Assembly: GCF_021462225.1 (NCBI RefSeq)
Contig: NC_061804.1
Location: 11,848,740-11,912,739 of the forward strand
Source of the DNA: Girardinichthys multiradiatus
Taxonomy: Eukaryota; Chordata; Actinopteri; Cyprinodontiformes; Goodeidae
Length of the DNA stretch: 64,000 nt
Direction: 5' to 3'
Shown: positions 47,601-61,095 of the stretch, piece by piece
How the letters are laid out: the number at the start of each line of letters is the position of its first letter
Numbering within the stretch: the stretch's first letter is position 1
Notes under the pieces: model-generated
Told to the model about the DNA's origin: nothing
The model's input: only the letters and a program-made list of their open reading frames with translations
The model's database searches: none
Translations under genes and position numbers: made by a program

Positions 47601-48889
47601 TTAGAAAATGTTCTGTTCCATAATTAATCTCCCTGTTGCTACATCTTTACCGTATCATATTCTGCTCTGTCTTCTACAATGCAGTAAAAACACTCTCAAT
47701 AAGCCCTAGAAAGTTTAATCTGATCATTAAACAGCTGTTCCCTCAGTCACTGAGCGACTGAGGACTAATCAGTTAATAGGGAACCCAGGTCATTATGTCC
47801 TCAGGTACGTTGAGCATAAAAACTCCTTGTTTTTCTTTCCTGAATGAAGTCACTGACGGAGCTTTTGTTGTCATTAACTCTGCACTCTTTGTTTTTCTGC
47901 GCATAAGAAGTTCTTCTGGAACAGGATACATCTCCTTCTTCTGCTCTCAACCCCAGCTAGTTGCAGCAGATGACAGTTGATCCTGGTTTTGCTGGAGGTT
48001 TTTTACTGTTCCTCTCCACTCTCGCTACTTGCTTACTCAGGATGTGGGATTGCTGCACATTTAACCCCCTTGATGAAAACGTTTTACATTAAATGACTGA
48101 CTGATTTTGGCTGCATTGTGTTATAACAAGGATTGAACTGGAAGTCATTTAATCAGATTCGGACCCCCTGACTGGATTGTACTGGAATTTACTCATAAGG
48201 TCAGATTAAAATTAAATCAAAATTAAACCAAGCTGATTCAGTAATGCTGCTCAGTTTCTCATGTTATTTTCAGTATATCTCTGAGAATCCTCCAATCCAA
48301 GCTGACAAAGAGACGAGTTGCTGTCTGGGATGTTAGCAGGGCCGGAACAACAGATAAGCAACCCTTGTGACTGCTGAGGGCCCCTAAGATAGATGAATAA
48401 ATACAATAGCTGAACACAAGTTCTACTAAAGAAAACCTTCACAATTTACAGGCTTTTTCAGTTCTAATTTAATGATTTCTTCTATCTGAGCTGAAAAACA
48501 TTTCATTGAAAATAAATCTATGATTGTTTTCCAGTTCATCTCGAGCACATGTGGCTGTCATGTTTAATGTAATGTTTAAAAAAAACAATGTCTTTAAACA
48601 TATTAAACTAATTAAAATGCAAAACAGCTGATTTATTTAATAACGTGTTGCTGATCAGGCTTCACATCCTGGAAATAATTTATTAATTTCATTACATTTT
48701 ATGCTCTTTTCCATCACCATGGTTTTCACTCTGACTTCAACAGTCAGGAGCACCAAGTTAAATATATGAGGGTTAAACAGGAGAAACCTCCTTCACAATG
48801 CTGAGTGATAATGTCATAATGATGCCGCTGAGGTAAATCACCTGTGTGTAGTTTTAGCCCGTTTCCGTGGGTACGAATGTGAGAATGTC

Positions 48890-49250
48890 CTAATTTTATT
48901 CATCTTCTATACCTTCTATTCCATAGTGGGTCACGGGGCAGCTGGTGCTTATCTCCAGCAGTCTATGGGAGAGAGGTGGGGTTCACCCTGGACAGGTCAC
49001 CAGTCCATCGCAGGGCAACACAGAGACATACAGGACAAACACACTCATTCACACCAAAGGGCAACAATTTAGAGAGACCAATCAACCTAACAGTCATGTT
49101 TTTTGGACTGTGGGAAGAAGCCGGAGTACCTGGTGAGAACCTACGCATGCACAGGGAGAACATGCAAAGTCCATGCAGAAAGATCCCCGCCTGGGACGTT
49201 CTTGCTGCAAGGCAGCCCTGCTACCAACTGCTCCACCGTGCAGCTCATGT
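48890..49250 (-). repeat. SINE-like repeat (tRNA-like head)
   Basis: The reverse complement shows the same blocks: the tRNA-like head AGCTGCACGGTGGAGCAGTTGG at the right end, GGACTTTGCATGTTCTCCC, and GCGATGGACTGGTGACCTGTCC. Confidence 0.8.
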
Positions 49251-49493
49251 CCTAATTTATTCGTCAAAAATGTATTCCTTAATACCACTTTAGAGTTTTT
49301 TTTGTAGTTTATTTGTACTATTATTTATTTTTTCAGTATTGGTAAAATTAATAATATTGAATATCCAAATGTCCAGAACATGCAGGATTTTGTCGGGGTT
49401 CTGATGTTTTCACATAATAGTTGCTATGGAAACCTTTATTGATAAATTGTTGAGCATTTGGAGGTTCTAAAGCTAACACATCTGAACCAAAAA

Positions 49494-49576
49494 CATCCAT
49501 CCATCCATCCATCCATCCATCCATCCATCCATCCATCCATCCATCCATCCATCCATCCATCCATCCATCCATCCAC
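49494..49576. repeat. CATC/GATG tetranucleotide microsatellite
   Basis: About 20 uninterrupted ATCC units. The open frames over it are repeats of Ile-His-Pro-Ser or Trp-Met-Asp-Gly. Confidence 0.97.
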
Positions 49577-52138
49577 AGATCTTCACATCTTCCATCAAAC
49601 AGTGGCTGAATCAGGCGCTGCATGGCTGAAGGACGTAACTTGCAAAGCGCCGGAGCTCCCTGATAGGGTTCAGATTTCTGATGAACAGAATGTGTCTCCA
49701 TTAAGTTTGCACAATAAAACTGAACAGAGAACAGCGAGCTCCAGCTCTTCCTGTTTCTGTAATTTCATTGTTTGTTATTTATTTTTTGGGAAGGTCCTGT
49801 CATCATGTTCTCTCCTTTCTTCTGACTAAACTCATGTTGTTCTGTCTGCAGCTGTCTCCTTCCTTCTCTTTCCTGCTTTATTCAGGTCGAATCAGCAGTG
49901 GATTTGGGAGGTGTGATGCTGGAACAGGAGGAAAGTCTCTTTGCCATGCTCCCATAACGCTGTGCTGTGTGTTAGCAGGCTGATAGCTGTGACTTTGATC
50001 CACAATGACACACTGCTGAGCCTTGATGGGCCTGAAGTAAACAGTGTTGGTGGGGGTGGGTGGAGGAAAACTCAACACGGGGACCCTGGGTAATTTTCAG
50101 GCTACATCTATGTCTCCACTGCTTTTCTTCTTGATTTAATTGAAACTTTGTGGATTGCAAAAATAATTTTTCCCATAATGAAGAAGAAATATTTTATTTT
50201 GTAACAACTTTAATGAGATATATCGAAATGTCTTAAAATAACTTATGATAAGCAATACTGTACTAAAGTCTTGAGCAGTCCCTAGTTTCTTCTAAGCTTT
50301 TAAGCTGGAAAGATTTTCTTTGAACTTTGGTTGCTTTAACACTCTCCAGGACAGAGGTCAGTAATTGACAATTTTAAGCACAAACTATTTTAAATGGGAT
50401 CTTTAGGAACTTTGGTACAAGCCACCTGCTACAAAAAAAAAAGTTTTTAGCTGAATCTTTGAAAACTACCAAAGATACCACTGTCCACAGACAGGAAACG
50501 GTACCTTTGGTCTCAAAAGGATGATTCCAGGAGTGTTCTAAGCTGAAACTGGACCTACAGTCAATGATCAACCGAAGGAGGATGCGTCTCTCAGGTCCTG
50601 CTTCAGATCTTTGCTAAGATGTAATTGGTGGTTTATACATTGAGGAGGATAAAGTTGCGGTATTCCAACCAGACACTGTAGGCTTTCATTACACACTGAA
50701 ATAGTAATGCGTAAGTATAGTATTGTTTTGGAATTTAAATGAATGTAAAAAGTGTGACAACCAACCGGTTCTCCCCTATTGATCAAATGCTTTGCTGTAG
50801 GCCTTACACTCCTTTTGTCCTCTACTTGTTCACTTTCTGCTATTTATATCCTCCAGTTACGTTATTGATAATTTGCCTGTTTACCAGTTTCAAGTGAATA
50901 AGGATCCAGCATCGCCTTTCAATACTCTGACGCTGAAGCTCATGTAACACGATCTCCTGCTGAGCCAAGCTGAGTCAAGCTGCCACAGATTTTTCAGACA
51001 TGTTGATAAAATTAATGGGATACACTTTTCAACCTTGGATGTCATATATTGGCTGCATCATAAATGCCACTGAAATGCTTTAAGAATGACCCGTTAATAA
51101 TGTTACTTATCCTACAACTACACTATGCAGACACTCTGTCTGCACTAATTATTCGAATGCTTGTGGGTACTCAAACTGGGTCTGAAGAATTTTAATAATA
51201 TCCCAAAATACTTTTCATTTACAAATGTGTTCAGGCTTGTAGCTCACAAAGGTGAGAAAAATGAATGAACAAGTGTGAAGGGGGGAAGGAAGCTAAAAGC
51301 TAAGGCAAAGCAGAGGTGGGTAGAGTAGCTAAAAACCACATTTGCTGTTTACTGTATCTTCACCTCCAAATAACTCAACAGACTCAGCAAATATAAAACA
51401 ACACTAGAACAAGAAAGCTGGCGTGAAAACAAAAAACCTCACTTTTACATCAACTGTAGGTGTGAATCTGGTGCATATTCTTATTCCTCATTCAGTGAAG
51501 TTACTTGCAGTGGGTAGAGTAGCCTCTAGTAAGATAAGAGTTACTTCATTATAATATTAGTGATTTTCTGTTTACCTTGTACCTTCAGGTCCATGTAATA
51601 AAATGTTTGTCAAACATATTTAAGGAAACAAGCTATCCAGGTCTGACTTCTGTGCTGCATGAAGCTATGTATTCATATAAAAAGAAGAAGAAAGCTCAAT
51701 TTCTCACTGATGCTATGGTGAAACTTGTTGGAGAGAACTTGAATGTCAGGATATATGAGCTCAGTTTTCCCCTGAGCGCTGGAAACAAGAAAGCCCAGAC
51801 GGGAGAGTATTAGATGAAATAAAGTGGAAACAAAACAGAAATTGGCTCCAGTGTTGCTGCAACGGGTTTTTCACAGCAGCTTGCTGAGCCTTGGGGACTA
51901 CAGAAAACTCAATATTGACCAGAAAAAAGAACACTTTCAGCAATTAGTCGGTGGTTTTCCACCATTAGTGCAAGTTAAACTCATTTGTATTCCTTAAATA
52001 GGAGAGAAGCACTGCATTATACCGGGGTCCGGCACCTTGTTCATCTGCAAATTCCAAACTTCTCCAAGTTCAAAATTCCCAATTTTCCAGATGTTTCTTC
52101 TGTAGTCAGGCTTTAAATGTGTAACCTCTAAAAATTTA

Positions 52139-53125
52139 GGCCACTCTATACGGTACACCTGTTCAATGACTAACAGTGAATAAGGGGAGCCAAAGACATG
52201 GCAGTGGCTCAATGCATTTATTCATCTAGACATGGTGAGGATGACTTGCTGAAAATCAAACTGAGCAACAGAATGACGAAGAATGGAGATTATGTATAAA
52301 TGACTTAGAACGTAGGGTGATGGTGGTGCCAGACAGGCTGGTCGGAGTGTTTTACTGGGAATGTCAAAGAACCTTCCCTCAGGTTTACAGAGAGAAATCT
52401 GAAAGAGTTGAAACATCCAGTGAGCAGCAGCTGTGAGGATGAAGATGCCTTGTTGCTCTCAGAGGTTAGAGGAGAATGGGCAGACTGGTTCCAGATTATA
52501 GAAAGGCAGCAGCAGCTCAAATAATCACTGGTTCCAAACAAGGTCTGTAGAACACCATCTCTGAATGTACAACATGTGGAACCTGGAAGCAGATGGGCTA
52601 TAGCAGTAGATGACCAGGCCACGTCCCATTCCTGTCAGCTAAGAACAAGAAAGTGAAGCTACAATTCATGTAGACTAGCCAAAATGTTGTCTGGTCCAAT
52701 GAGTCCGGATTTCAGCTGCAATGTTCTGATGGTTGGGTCAGAAATAGGTGGAAACGGCATGAAAGCTTGGATCCATCGTGCCTTTTAGTAACGGTTCAGA
52801 CTGTAGCTGGTTTTCTTGGTTCAATCTGGGCCTCTCAGTACCAGCTGAGCATCAATGAAGCTCCACAGCCTACCTGAGTATTGTTGCTGACCATCTCCAT
52901 CTCTTTATGACCACAGTGGACCTATCTTCTGATGCCTGCTTCCAGCGGGATAAAGCTCCATGTCACAAAGCTCACCTCCAAATGATTTCCTGAACTCTAG
53001 TGGTCTCCACATTCTCCAGCAGAGAACCTTGGGAATGTGGTGGAGCAGGAGGTTCTCATCATGATCTGCTGCCACAGTGTGATGGAGTCTGACCTGGTAC
53101 TAGCAAGGTGGACCTAACAAAGTGG
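52139..53125 (+). mobile_element. Tc1-type transposon, near full length, dead
   Basis: The ends CCACTCTATACGGTACACCTG and GGTGGACCTAACAAAGTGG are degenerate inverted repeats of the common fish CCACTTTATTAGGTACACCTG type. The interior follows transposase order on the plus strand: GGTCCAATGAGTCCGGATTT, CATGAAAGCTTGGATCCATCG, ACAGCCTACCTGAGTATTGTTGCTGACCATC, CCATGTCACAAAGCTCA, GAACCTTGGGAATGTGGTGG, GACCTGGTACTAGCAAGG. Many stops; no frame. Confidence 0.85.
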
Positions 53126-54310
53126 TTTGGATGGATGGATGGAATTTGGAAAAGTCTGGAAAAAGAATATTTCTCCAGATTTTTTAGACTGCGTGAGAAT
53201 CCTGATTATAGCTGAAATTTCAATGCAGAAACAGTGAAGTTGTTGTTTCATTTTGATAGAAGCGATCTGTTTGAAAAGCCTCCAATTAAAGTGACTGTGG
53301 AGCCACAAACAGGCTTATTTAGTTTTAAAATCTTTCTGAGAGCTTCAAAGCCCTCCTGGAACAGTTAGCATATAGATTATATGGCATATGAAATGATCTC
53401 GTCATGCAGTATGGATTGATGTTTTTCTTCTTTCCATCTACAGCCATAAAAACAGGCCATCTTATGAGAAAATCAGATTGAGACGCTTGGATGAAGATTC
53501 AGAGATAATAATCAGGATAAAAGCAAATCTCACATCAAGATGAATAATAGAACAGGCTTTGCACTGTTATCACTGACCAGTTAGCAGCACAGTGTGATGC
53601 AAGGCAGAAAAACTTTGAAGGATCTCCTCTTTTATTCGCACAAAATTGAAAGACGCTGAAAAGTTCAGGATGTCTGTGAAGGTTTTCAGAAAGACTTGTG
53701 AAAACATAATTAAGACAAGAGTAGAGACAGGGACAAGCTTGTCCTTGAGGAGCTGCTGCTCTTTTCCCTGGATGATACCTGGAGCGAGACCTCGCTGTGT
53801 GACTTATTTATGGGAGCAGAGCCGGAGATCGCTGCTGATCCGCACCTCTGCTCCTGGGTCCTGTCTTGTCGGCTGCAGGATCCAATTTAAACCTCTCCAT
53901 CGCACCGTTAGCTCTCCAGTCAAGCTCTCTCCCATTTAAACGCTGCATAAAAATAAAGATTGACTTCAGGGTGAAAACTCTGACCTGACGAACACAAAGG
54001 ACATCCAAAGCAACAGGAACATGTCCCACTACAGCTCTGAAGCTATAAAAACATGGATTACTGACATGTTGAGCCTTTAAACATCTGAATTTAAGAATAA
54101 ACTGCAAAAATGTCCAGTTGTGAATAAAACCAGGATTTCAGTCACTGTGAGAATAAATAAATAAATTATGACCTGGAAAACATCAAGCGGAGATTTCTCA
54201 GTGGAAACTAGGAATAAAGACACACCTTTAATTTAACCAACAATGACTCTAACAGAGGTCATAATACCACAACCACCATTTCAGATTGACACAAGTAATT
54301 TATAATTAAT

Positions 54311-54324
54311 GACTATTTACAGAG
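54311..54324 (+). repeat. Target-site duplication, left copy
   Basis: GACTATTTACAGAG directly before the RTE element, repeated without mismatch at 56050-56063 directly after it. A perfect 14-bp duplication marks the insertion and its boundaries. Confidence 0.93.
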
Positions 54325-56049
54325 GTGGCGGGCTGGTGTGGGTTTGCTTGTTGCCCCCCAGGTCAGCCGTCTCGCGTTGGGGTTTACCCCGGTGGATGAG
54401 TCGTATCCCTGCGCCTTCGAGTTTGGCACAGGTCTCTGACAGGTCTCGTTTCGGCCTACGGGCTGAATGGTAGTGCGGAGTACCCGGGCTTCTTGGCGAC
54501 CCTGTCGGGGGTGCTGGATAGTGCCCCTCCCTGGTACTCCATTATTCTGCTGGGGGACTTCAATGCCCACGTGGGAAACGACAGTGACACCTGGAGAGGC
54601 GTGATCAGGAGGAATGGCCTCCCCAATCTGAATCCGAGTGGTGTTTTGTTATTGGACTTCTGTGCTAGTCACGGATTGTCCATAATGAACACCATGTTCA
54701 AACATAAGGGTGTCCATCAGTGCACTTGGCACCAGGACACCCTAGGCAGGAGGTCGATGATCGACTTTGTTGTCGTATCATCAGACCTTCGGCCACATGT
54801 CTTGGACACTCAGGTGAAGAGAGGGGCTGAGCTGTCCACTGATCACCATCTGGTGGTGAGTTGGATCCGCTGGAGGAGGAGAAAGCCGGACAGACTTGGC
54901 AGGCCCAAGCGCATAGTGAAGGTCTGCTGGGAACGTCTGGCGGAGCTCTCGGCCAGGGATGTATTCAAATCATGGTTAACACGCCTCTTCAACATTGTGT
55001 GGCGGTGGGAGACAGCGCCTCTGGATTGGCAGACTGGGGTGGTGGTCCCCATTCATAAGAAAGGGGACCGGAGGGTGTGTTCCAACTACAATGGGGATCA
55101 CACTCCTCAGCCTCCCTGGTAAGGCCTACGCCAGGGTATTGGAGAGGAGAGTTCGGCCGATAGTCGAACCTCGGCTTCAGGAGGAGCAGTGTGGTTTTCG
55201 TCCCGGCCGTGGAACACTGGACCAGCTCTATAGCCTCTACAGGGTACTCGAGGGTTCATGGGAGTTTGCCCAACCGGTTCACATGTGTTTTGTGGACCTG
55301 GAGAAAGCATTCAACTGTGTCCCTCGTGATGCCCTGTGGGGGGTGCTCCAGGAGTACAGAATCGGGGGCCCTTTACTAGGGGCCATCCGGTCTCTGCACA
55401 AGTTTGGTTCGCATTGCTGGCACTAAGTCGGACCTGTTCCCGATGCATGTTGGACTCCGGCAGGGCTGCCCTTTGTCACCGGTCCTGTTCATAACTTTTA
55501 TGGACAGGATTTCTAGACGCAGCCAAGGGCCGGAGGGGGTCTGGTTTGGGGACCAGAGGATTTCGTCTCTTCTTTTTTCAGATGACGTGGTCCTGCTGGC
55601 CCCCTCTAGCCAAGACCTACATCATGCACTGGGGCGGTTAGCAGAACGAGATCCTGGATACAAGCAGCTGAAATGAGCTTCCTCCGTAGGGTGGCCGGGC
55701 ACTCCCTTAGAGATAGGGTGAGGAGCTCGGCCATCCAGGAGGGGCTCGGAATAGAGCCGCTGCTCCTCCACATCGAGAGGAGCCAGTTGAGATGTCTCGG
55801 GCATCTATACCGCATGCCTCCTGGACGCCTTCCTCGGGAGGTGTTCCAGGCACGTCCCACCGGGAGGAGGCCCAGGGGACGGCCCAGGACACGCTGGAGG
55901 GACTATGTCTCTCGGCTGGCCTGGGAACGCCTTGGGCTCCCCCCTGAGGAGCTGGAGGAGGTGTCTGGGGAGAGGGACGTCTGGGCGTCTCTGCTGAGTC
56001 TGCTGCCCCTGCGACCCGGTCCCGGACAAAGCGGAAGACGACAAGACAA
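54325..56049 (+). mobile_element. RTE/Rex3-like LINE, 5' truncated and internally deleted
   Basis: Endonuclease part at 54493-54860 ([19 protein letters not shown], then [13 protein letters not shown] with the SDH-like TDHH). The frame then jumps within one reading frame from the post-endonuclease region (ARDVFKSW) to the start of the reverse transcriptase ([20 protein letters not shown]), about 270 codons being absent by family comparison. RT motifs follow in shifted frames: FVDLEKAFN, GLRQGCPLSPVL, LLFSDDVVLLA (Ser for Ala in FADD). A second deletion near 55645-55670 joins to the tail region EMSFLRRVAGHSLRD and GRRPRGRPRTRWRDYVSRLAWERLG. Flanked by the direct repeat GACTATTTACAGAG. Confidence 0.93.
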
Positions 56050-56063
56050 GACTATTTACAGAG
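56050..56063 (+). repeat. Target-site duplication, right copy
   Basis: GACTATTTACAGAG, the right partner of 54311-54324. Confidence 0.93.
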
Positions 56064-56399
56064 ATGATGAAAGGAAGAAAATGGTTTTTAAAACTATTTT
56101 ATAAATTCAAACAGTGATAAATAGATTAATTCCATAGAAAATCGTTTATTTGAAGCATGTATTTCTGCTCATTTTGATGGTTTTGTCTTGTTTCTCAGAA
56201 AACTGTAATAAAACCTTGAGGTACGTCACCATGTGTGTGAAGAACAACAGCTCTCACAAGTCTACACACCCCGGATGAAACTATGAGAAATTATTTCCAC
56301 ACTTTTCCAAGAGAAGATGTGATGTTTATCCTGAACAATCCACCGGAAAAACTGATGAATCTGCTAGAAAGATAAAATAAAAAAGCTGCAATAACCTGG

Positions 56400-56900
56400 C
56401 TGCATAAGTCTGAACACGCCTGCATTAAAACCATCAGACTCACATTTCCATAGGTAACATTTGGTCACTCTGCCTTCAGAAGTTCTCCAGATCTCACAGA
56501 TTGGGAGAACATCTCTTGTCTGTCTTTAGATTTTCTGTCTGATTTAGTTCTGAACTCCAGCTTTAATATTTCTCTCTTTTGTTGGTTTAGATGTATGCTT
56601 GGACTCCATGTGATGGCAAAATTTGTTTTATCACCTTTCTAGCTGACAGCTGACAATTTAGGGTTTAAATGATATTTGGGACTATTTGTAATTTCATCAA
56701 CCTTCATAAAAACCCAATTTGTATCTGAAGAAATGTAAACCCAGAGCATGATGCTGCTACCACCATGTTTCACTTTGGGTATGATGTTCTGTAGGTGAGG
56801 TGCTGGCTTGTTTTGGTCTTTGATGATGAGCTCCAAGTCTTTCTCTATCAGATTTTTACAGCTGGATTTGCTCTTTTTTTCTTACAGGAGCCAGCACCGG
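56400..56900 (-). mobile_element. Tc1-type transposon remnant
   Basis: The minus-strand frame 56836-56639 reads IIKDQNKPAPHLQNIIPKVKHGGSSIMLWVYIS, the [12 protein letters not shown] block before the second catalytic Asp. The surrounding sequence follows the reversed order of a fish Tc1 but is very degenerate. Ends not defined. Confidence 0.6.
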
Positions 56901-57849
56901 CGCCCCCTAGGTATGGTCAGATTTTGTACATTACTAGATAATCTTCGCTCGCTTTTCAGGAAAAAATGTCAATGAAGAAAAAAATAAACAAAAAAGCTTG
57001 GAAATATTTTAAGCTAGAATATTTCTTTATTTGCATACAACATCTTCAAAGGCCTCGTCTCCTTCAACACCTTAAAAAGGCCCGTTTGGACTTTGTAATG
57101 GAGCACCAAACATGGGACATAAAAAGTTTTATTCTCTGATGAGAAATAATGTATCCATGACCGTCCTCAAGGCTTCCAACGTTAGTAGCATTGTTTTCTA
57201 CGTGGCACAGTGGAGGGTTTTTTCCTTCAATGTAAACGCTTGCATCAAGCACGCCTCAATGACTGAAGTGATCAACAAGAAGGGTGGAGCCTCTCATTAC
57301 GGACTCCTTTGTGACTGCATCTGTTTTGAGGGTTTTCTGTTTTTCAAGCTATGGTCTTAAACTTTTGATCATCTGATGAACAGCCAATTGTGTCTTGCTC
57401 CAATTTCATCGTGAAGCCCTACTTAGAACCTTCTTAAGATGAAAGCTAATTCTTGCCATTTTTTCTGGTCCTAAGATTTTGATCAGAAGTGTGTATGTTA
57501 CATTATATGCTGAAATCGTTTTAAAATGATTTAGCAAAGTCTTAAAAACGTATCATTTAACAGGGATGTGTGGATTTTTGAGAGCTGTTGTAAATAAATG
57601 AGTATGAATTTTATCTGAATGAAGATTAAATGAGAAAAAAAGTTTTAAATTGCTCTAAAATCTTCTTGAGGCAGTGTTTAAAAGGCAGAGGTGTTTGTTT
57701 CTGATAGAAGCAGCATCATTAACGCTGGCTATCAAAATATCAAAGCAGAAAACTCTAAATTGGTGCTTGAGTTTGAAGCTTCAGGCCAGTGGTGAACCCA
57801 GCGCAATGAGAGCCTCCAGCACAGCCCATAATATGCAAGAACAGTGCGA

Positions 57850-58480
57850 CAAATCAAGCCAGCATGCAGAGAGGCACTGCTGACATGAGCAATAAGCCAT
57901 GCAGCAGAACAGCCCTGTGGCGGGCCGGGTAACAAAAGCTAATTGGCATTGCATTGATGGAGCAGTGTGAACGAAGCAGATAGAGGAACTTCAAAGTAAT
58001 TTTCCTTTTCAAACACAGCAGCTTCTTCTGGCCTGAGCCCACAGCTCAGATTAAAAGTTTCGCCTCATCTGTAGTCGTCAGGAACATTTGCTTCACAATC
58101 CGAGCTAATCGACACTAATCAAGCCAGGCGCGGTGAACGACGGCATGACTCGGCAGAAGGGACAAAGATAATCTGTCTGTTGGAGGAAACTGAAACCACC
58201 TGGAGCAGCTAGGACCAGTTACATCTGTGAGGAGAGGCATGAGGCTGCTGCCATGTTTCTGATACAGCATCCTGCAGCCTTAAAAGACAAACTTCACTTC
58301 CATTCATCTGGCAGTTGTCAATTAAAAGGACTTTCGTGTCACCGTTTCAATTGAGCTCCCTTCTTCTCCTGTAACCATTGGAGACCGGCATATTAATCAC
58401 TGAATTAATTATTATGGGCTGCCTTGAGGGAGCAGAAGGGGGTATTAACCCTTATTAAAAGGCAGAGGAAGTCGTTCTGA
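57850..58480. other. Possible non-coding regulatory element
   Basis: Free of recognisable repeats and rich in homeodomain-type AT cores within GC-mixed sequence: CTAATTGGCATTGCATTGATGG, GTCAATTAAAAGGAC, TTCAATTGAGC, TATTAATCACTGAATTAATTATTATGGGC. The texture resembles vertebrate conserved non-coding elements. Inference from appearance only. Confidence 0.3.
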
Positions 58481-58632
58481 GCTATTTCCAGCTCCTGCTA
58501 GAGAGGTGTGGAGAAGCTAGTTAAAAAGATCTAGATTAAGAACAGGAGAGTAACGGTCCTGAAAGGACAGGATCACATGGATGAGCCATAGCTAGCATCA
58601 CAGGACAATCAGGAGACTGGACGGCCACATAC

Positions 58633-59525
58633 AGGGCTATAAAAAGTATTTGTGTCTGCTTTTTTGTGACACTTAAACCAATGTTTTAATCAGAAAAAGA
58701 TAACCTTAGCAAATCCAAAAAGCTGTTTTCTACTGATGAATTTATTTATTAAAGGAAAAATCTCCCTGGAGTCATGGGGAAAAGTAATTGTCTTCCAGCA
58801 CGAACAGCCTGTTTAAGGTCACGCCACAGCATGGCAATCAGATTTAAGCCTGGACTTTAACCAGACCTTTCAAAAACCTTCATTTTGTTTTTTTTTATCC
58901 ATTCCGGGGTCCTTTGGATCATTGTCCTGTTGCAGAACTCAAATAAGCTTGAAATTAAAGTCAATAACTGATTGTCGGACTTTTTACTTCAGGGTTTTCT
59001 GCTAGAGCGCAGAATTCATGGTTCCATTAGTTATAACAAGTCATGTGGTCCTGCAACAGCAAAGCAACCCCAGACCATCACACCACCACCACCATGTTTC
59101 ATTGTAGGCATGAGGTTCTGCTCTTGAAATGCTGAGTAACGGGATGTACACCATCCACAAACATCCACTCTGGTTTCCTCAGTCCACAGAATGATACATG
59201 TCAGTGACATTGTTTCTCTGCTGGTCTTGAATTTCTTTAGATCAGGACATGTGTTGCTTTTTGCCAACTTCGTGCTGTCAGACAGGTTCTACTTAAGTGA
59301 TTTCTTGATTCTACAGGTCCAGCATTAGTGAGGCTGAGTTGCAGCTGATACTGCACTCAGCTTTGGAAGAAATGTGTTTCATCACAGTCAATTCATGATT
59401 TAAAAATAATTTATCTATTTAAACATAGGTCTGAATACATGAAGTGTTTTCTATTTACTCAGATCATCTTTGTCCGATTTAAAAAATTGGTCTGTTAGGG
59501 GTAAATAAATTTTAGGGGCACTGTA
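58633..59525 (-). mobile_element. Tc1-type transposon remnant
   Basis: The minus-strand frame 59267-59031 reads CIILWTEETRVDVCGWC and later MKHGGGGVMVWGCF, bracketing the first catalytic Asp (here WTEET, Glu in place of Asp) and the block before the second. The plus strand shows TACAGGGCTATAAAAAGTATTTG at the left and GGGGCACTGTA at the right as possible termini. Confidence 0.75.
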
Positions 59526-60824
59526 GGACATTAAGTTAGAGAATAATACAAAACCTGAACAAAACTTAATTGGTAAAATATTTTAAAACGGCATTTATGC
59601 TAATATTATGTAAAGATGAGTGTTTGTGTTGGATTTACATCATAGTAAGATATTAAGATGAACAAAAGTTTACTTGAATTCAACCCCTTAGTGTAACCTT
59701 TAAGGTAAACCATATTTCTGGCTTGTGCTTTATAAAGACTCTTTTCACCCACGTTTAACTTCATTTAATGTTTCCCCATATTTAGTGAAATCTGTGCATT
59801 TTTGTCAGTAAACATATCATCTTAATTTAAGATTTATGTATAAATAATATCTCTATAATGCATTACACTGAATTTATTTGACTCTACTGTTTTATAAGTA
59901 AAATTAATTCCTTAGAAGCTTTTATGAATTAGGGGAGGTTGAATGTTTTGAAATGTAATTAATATCCATATGCAACTACAAAAAATGAAGCATCAAGCTC
60001 AGTACTTTTTACCAGTTTAAAATGAGGGGTTCTGCTTTGAACTGGGACATCATCGATGAAAACTGACTGACCCAGACCGACCTCTTCTAAGCTTGAGCCC
60101 TGAAGCCAGCTCTAAAGCCCAGTCTCCTTTACTAACCGTCTCCCTGCACACTGTTCTTCCTCCTGGTGATGCTAAGGGAATGTGATGGGGTAGCGTCCCC
60201 TTTAAAAGGAAAAAAAAACGTCTAAATGTAAGTATTTTCAATAATAAAACGAATGTAGTGTCTAGATCTAAAGTGTTTAGGTGTTCATTTCAAATATCTG
60301 TCAGATTTCTTCAACCTATTGTTTTGTATAGTGTGATGTATTGTTGTCTATTTAGTTCTCAAGAATCCCACCCAAATAATGAATATCTCCATTAAAACAG
60401 ACACACTGGAAGCAGTGATGGGCATGTAAATGAAATGTCTGAATCTGAAAAGAGCTGGCACATCAACAACCTGCACCAGAGAGCCATCAGGAGTGAAGGG
60501 ATATTGTTGCCAGTTAGTTGCCAAAGCACCCAACAGTTTGGTAAAACAGTGAGCGTGGGTCAGCAGACGCAGAGGATGGTGGAGCGGGTCACATTGTGGG
60601 TTTGTGTGAGGCCGGGTTGTCATTACATGCAGGACATGGGGTGAACAACACGGTGCCATGAGGCACACTCATGCATCCAGTGGCTCCAACATCGCCCCAC
60701 ACGCAGAATAACAACCAGCTGTCCTCCTGTGAACCCAGAATGTGGCTTCATCACAGCCTTCGTTCTAGACGAGGCAACTTGAAATTCTTCATTAGAAGAA
60801 GAACATTAATGGTTTTATTGATTA

Positions 60825-61095
60825 CCTGATGTTGTCAATTAAACTATCAGAAGCTTTTAAAGCCATGACTTCATTGTCTGGAATTTAACTGATTTTAATG
60901 GGAGAGTAATCCTAGTGTATGTAAACTTCTGAATCTGGAGAGTGATAAAAAATCTTATTCTATCAACGTTTAGCAAACAGACATAATATTGTTGATCCTA
61001 ACTGACCTAAAACAGGAAGTTTAGTCTGATTAATGTCAGACAGAGAAAAATAAGAATCAGTGTCTGTATACAGCATATGTAAACATCTGGTTCCA
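60825..61095 (-). mobile_element. Sleeping-Beauty-type Tc1 terminal fragment
   Basis: TGTTGTCAATTAAACTATCAGAAGCTTTTAAAGCCATGAC and GTGTATGTAAACTTCTGA match the terminal region of SB-like Tc1 elements, followed by a second ATATGTAAACATCTGGTTCC terminus. Non-coding. Confidence 0.6.
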
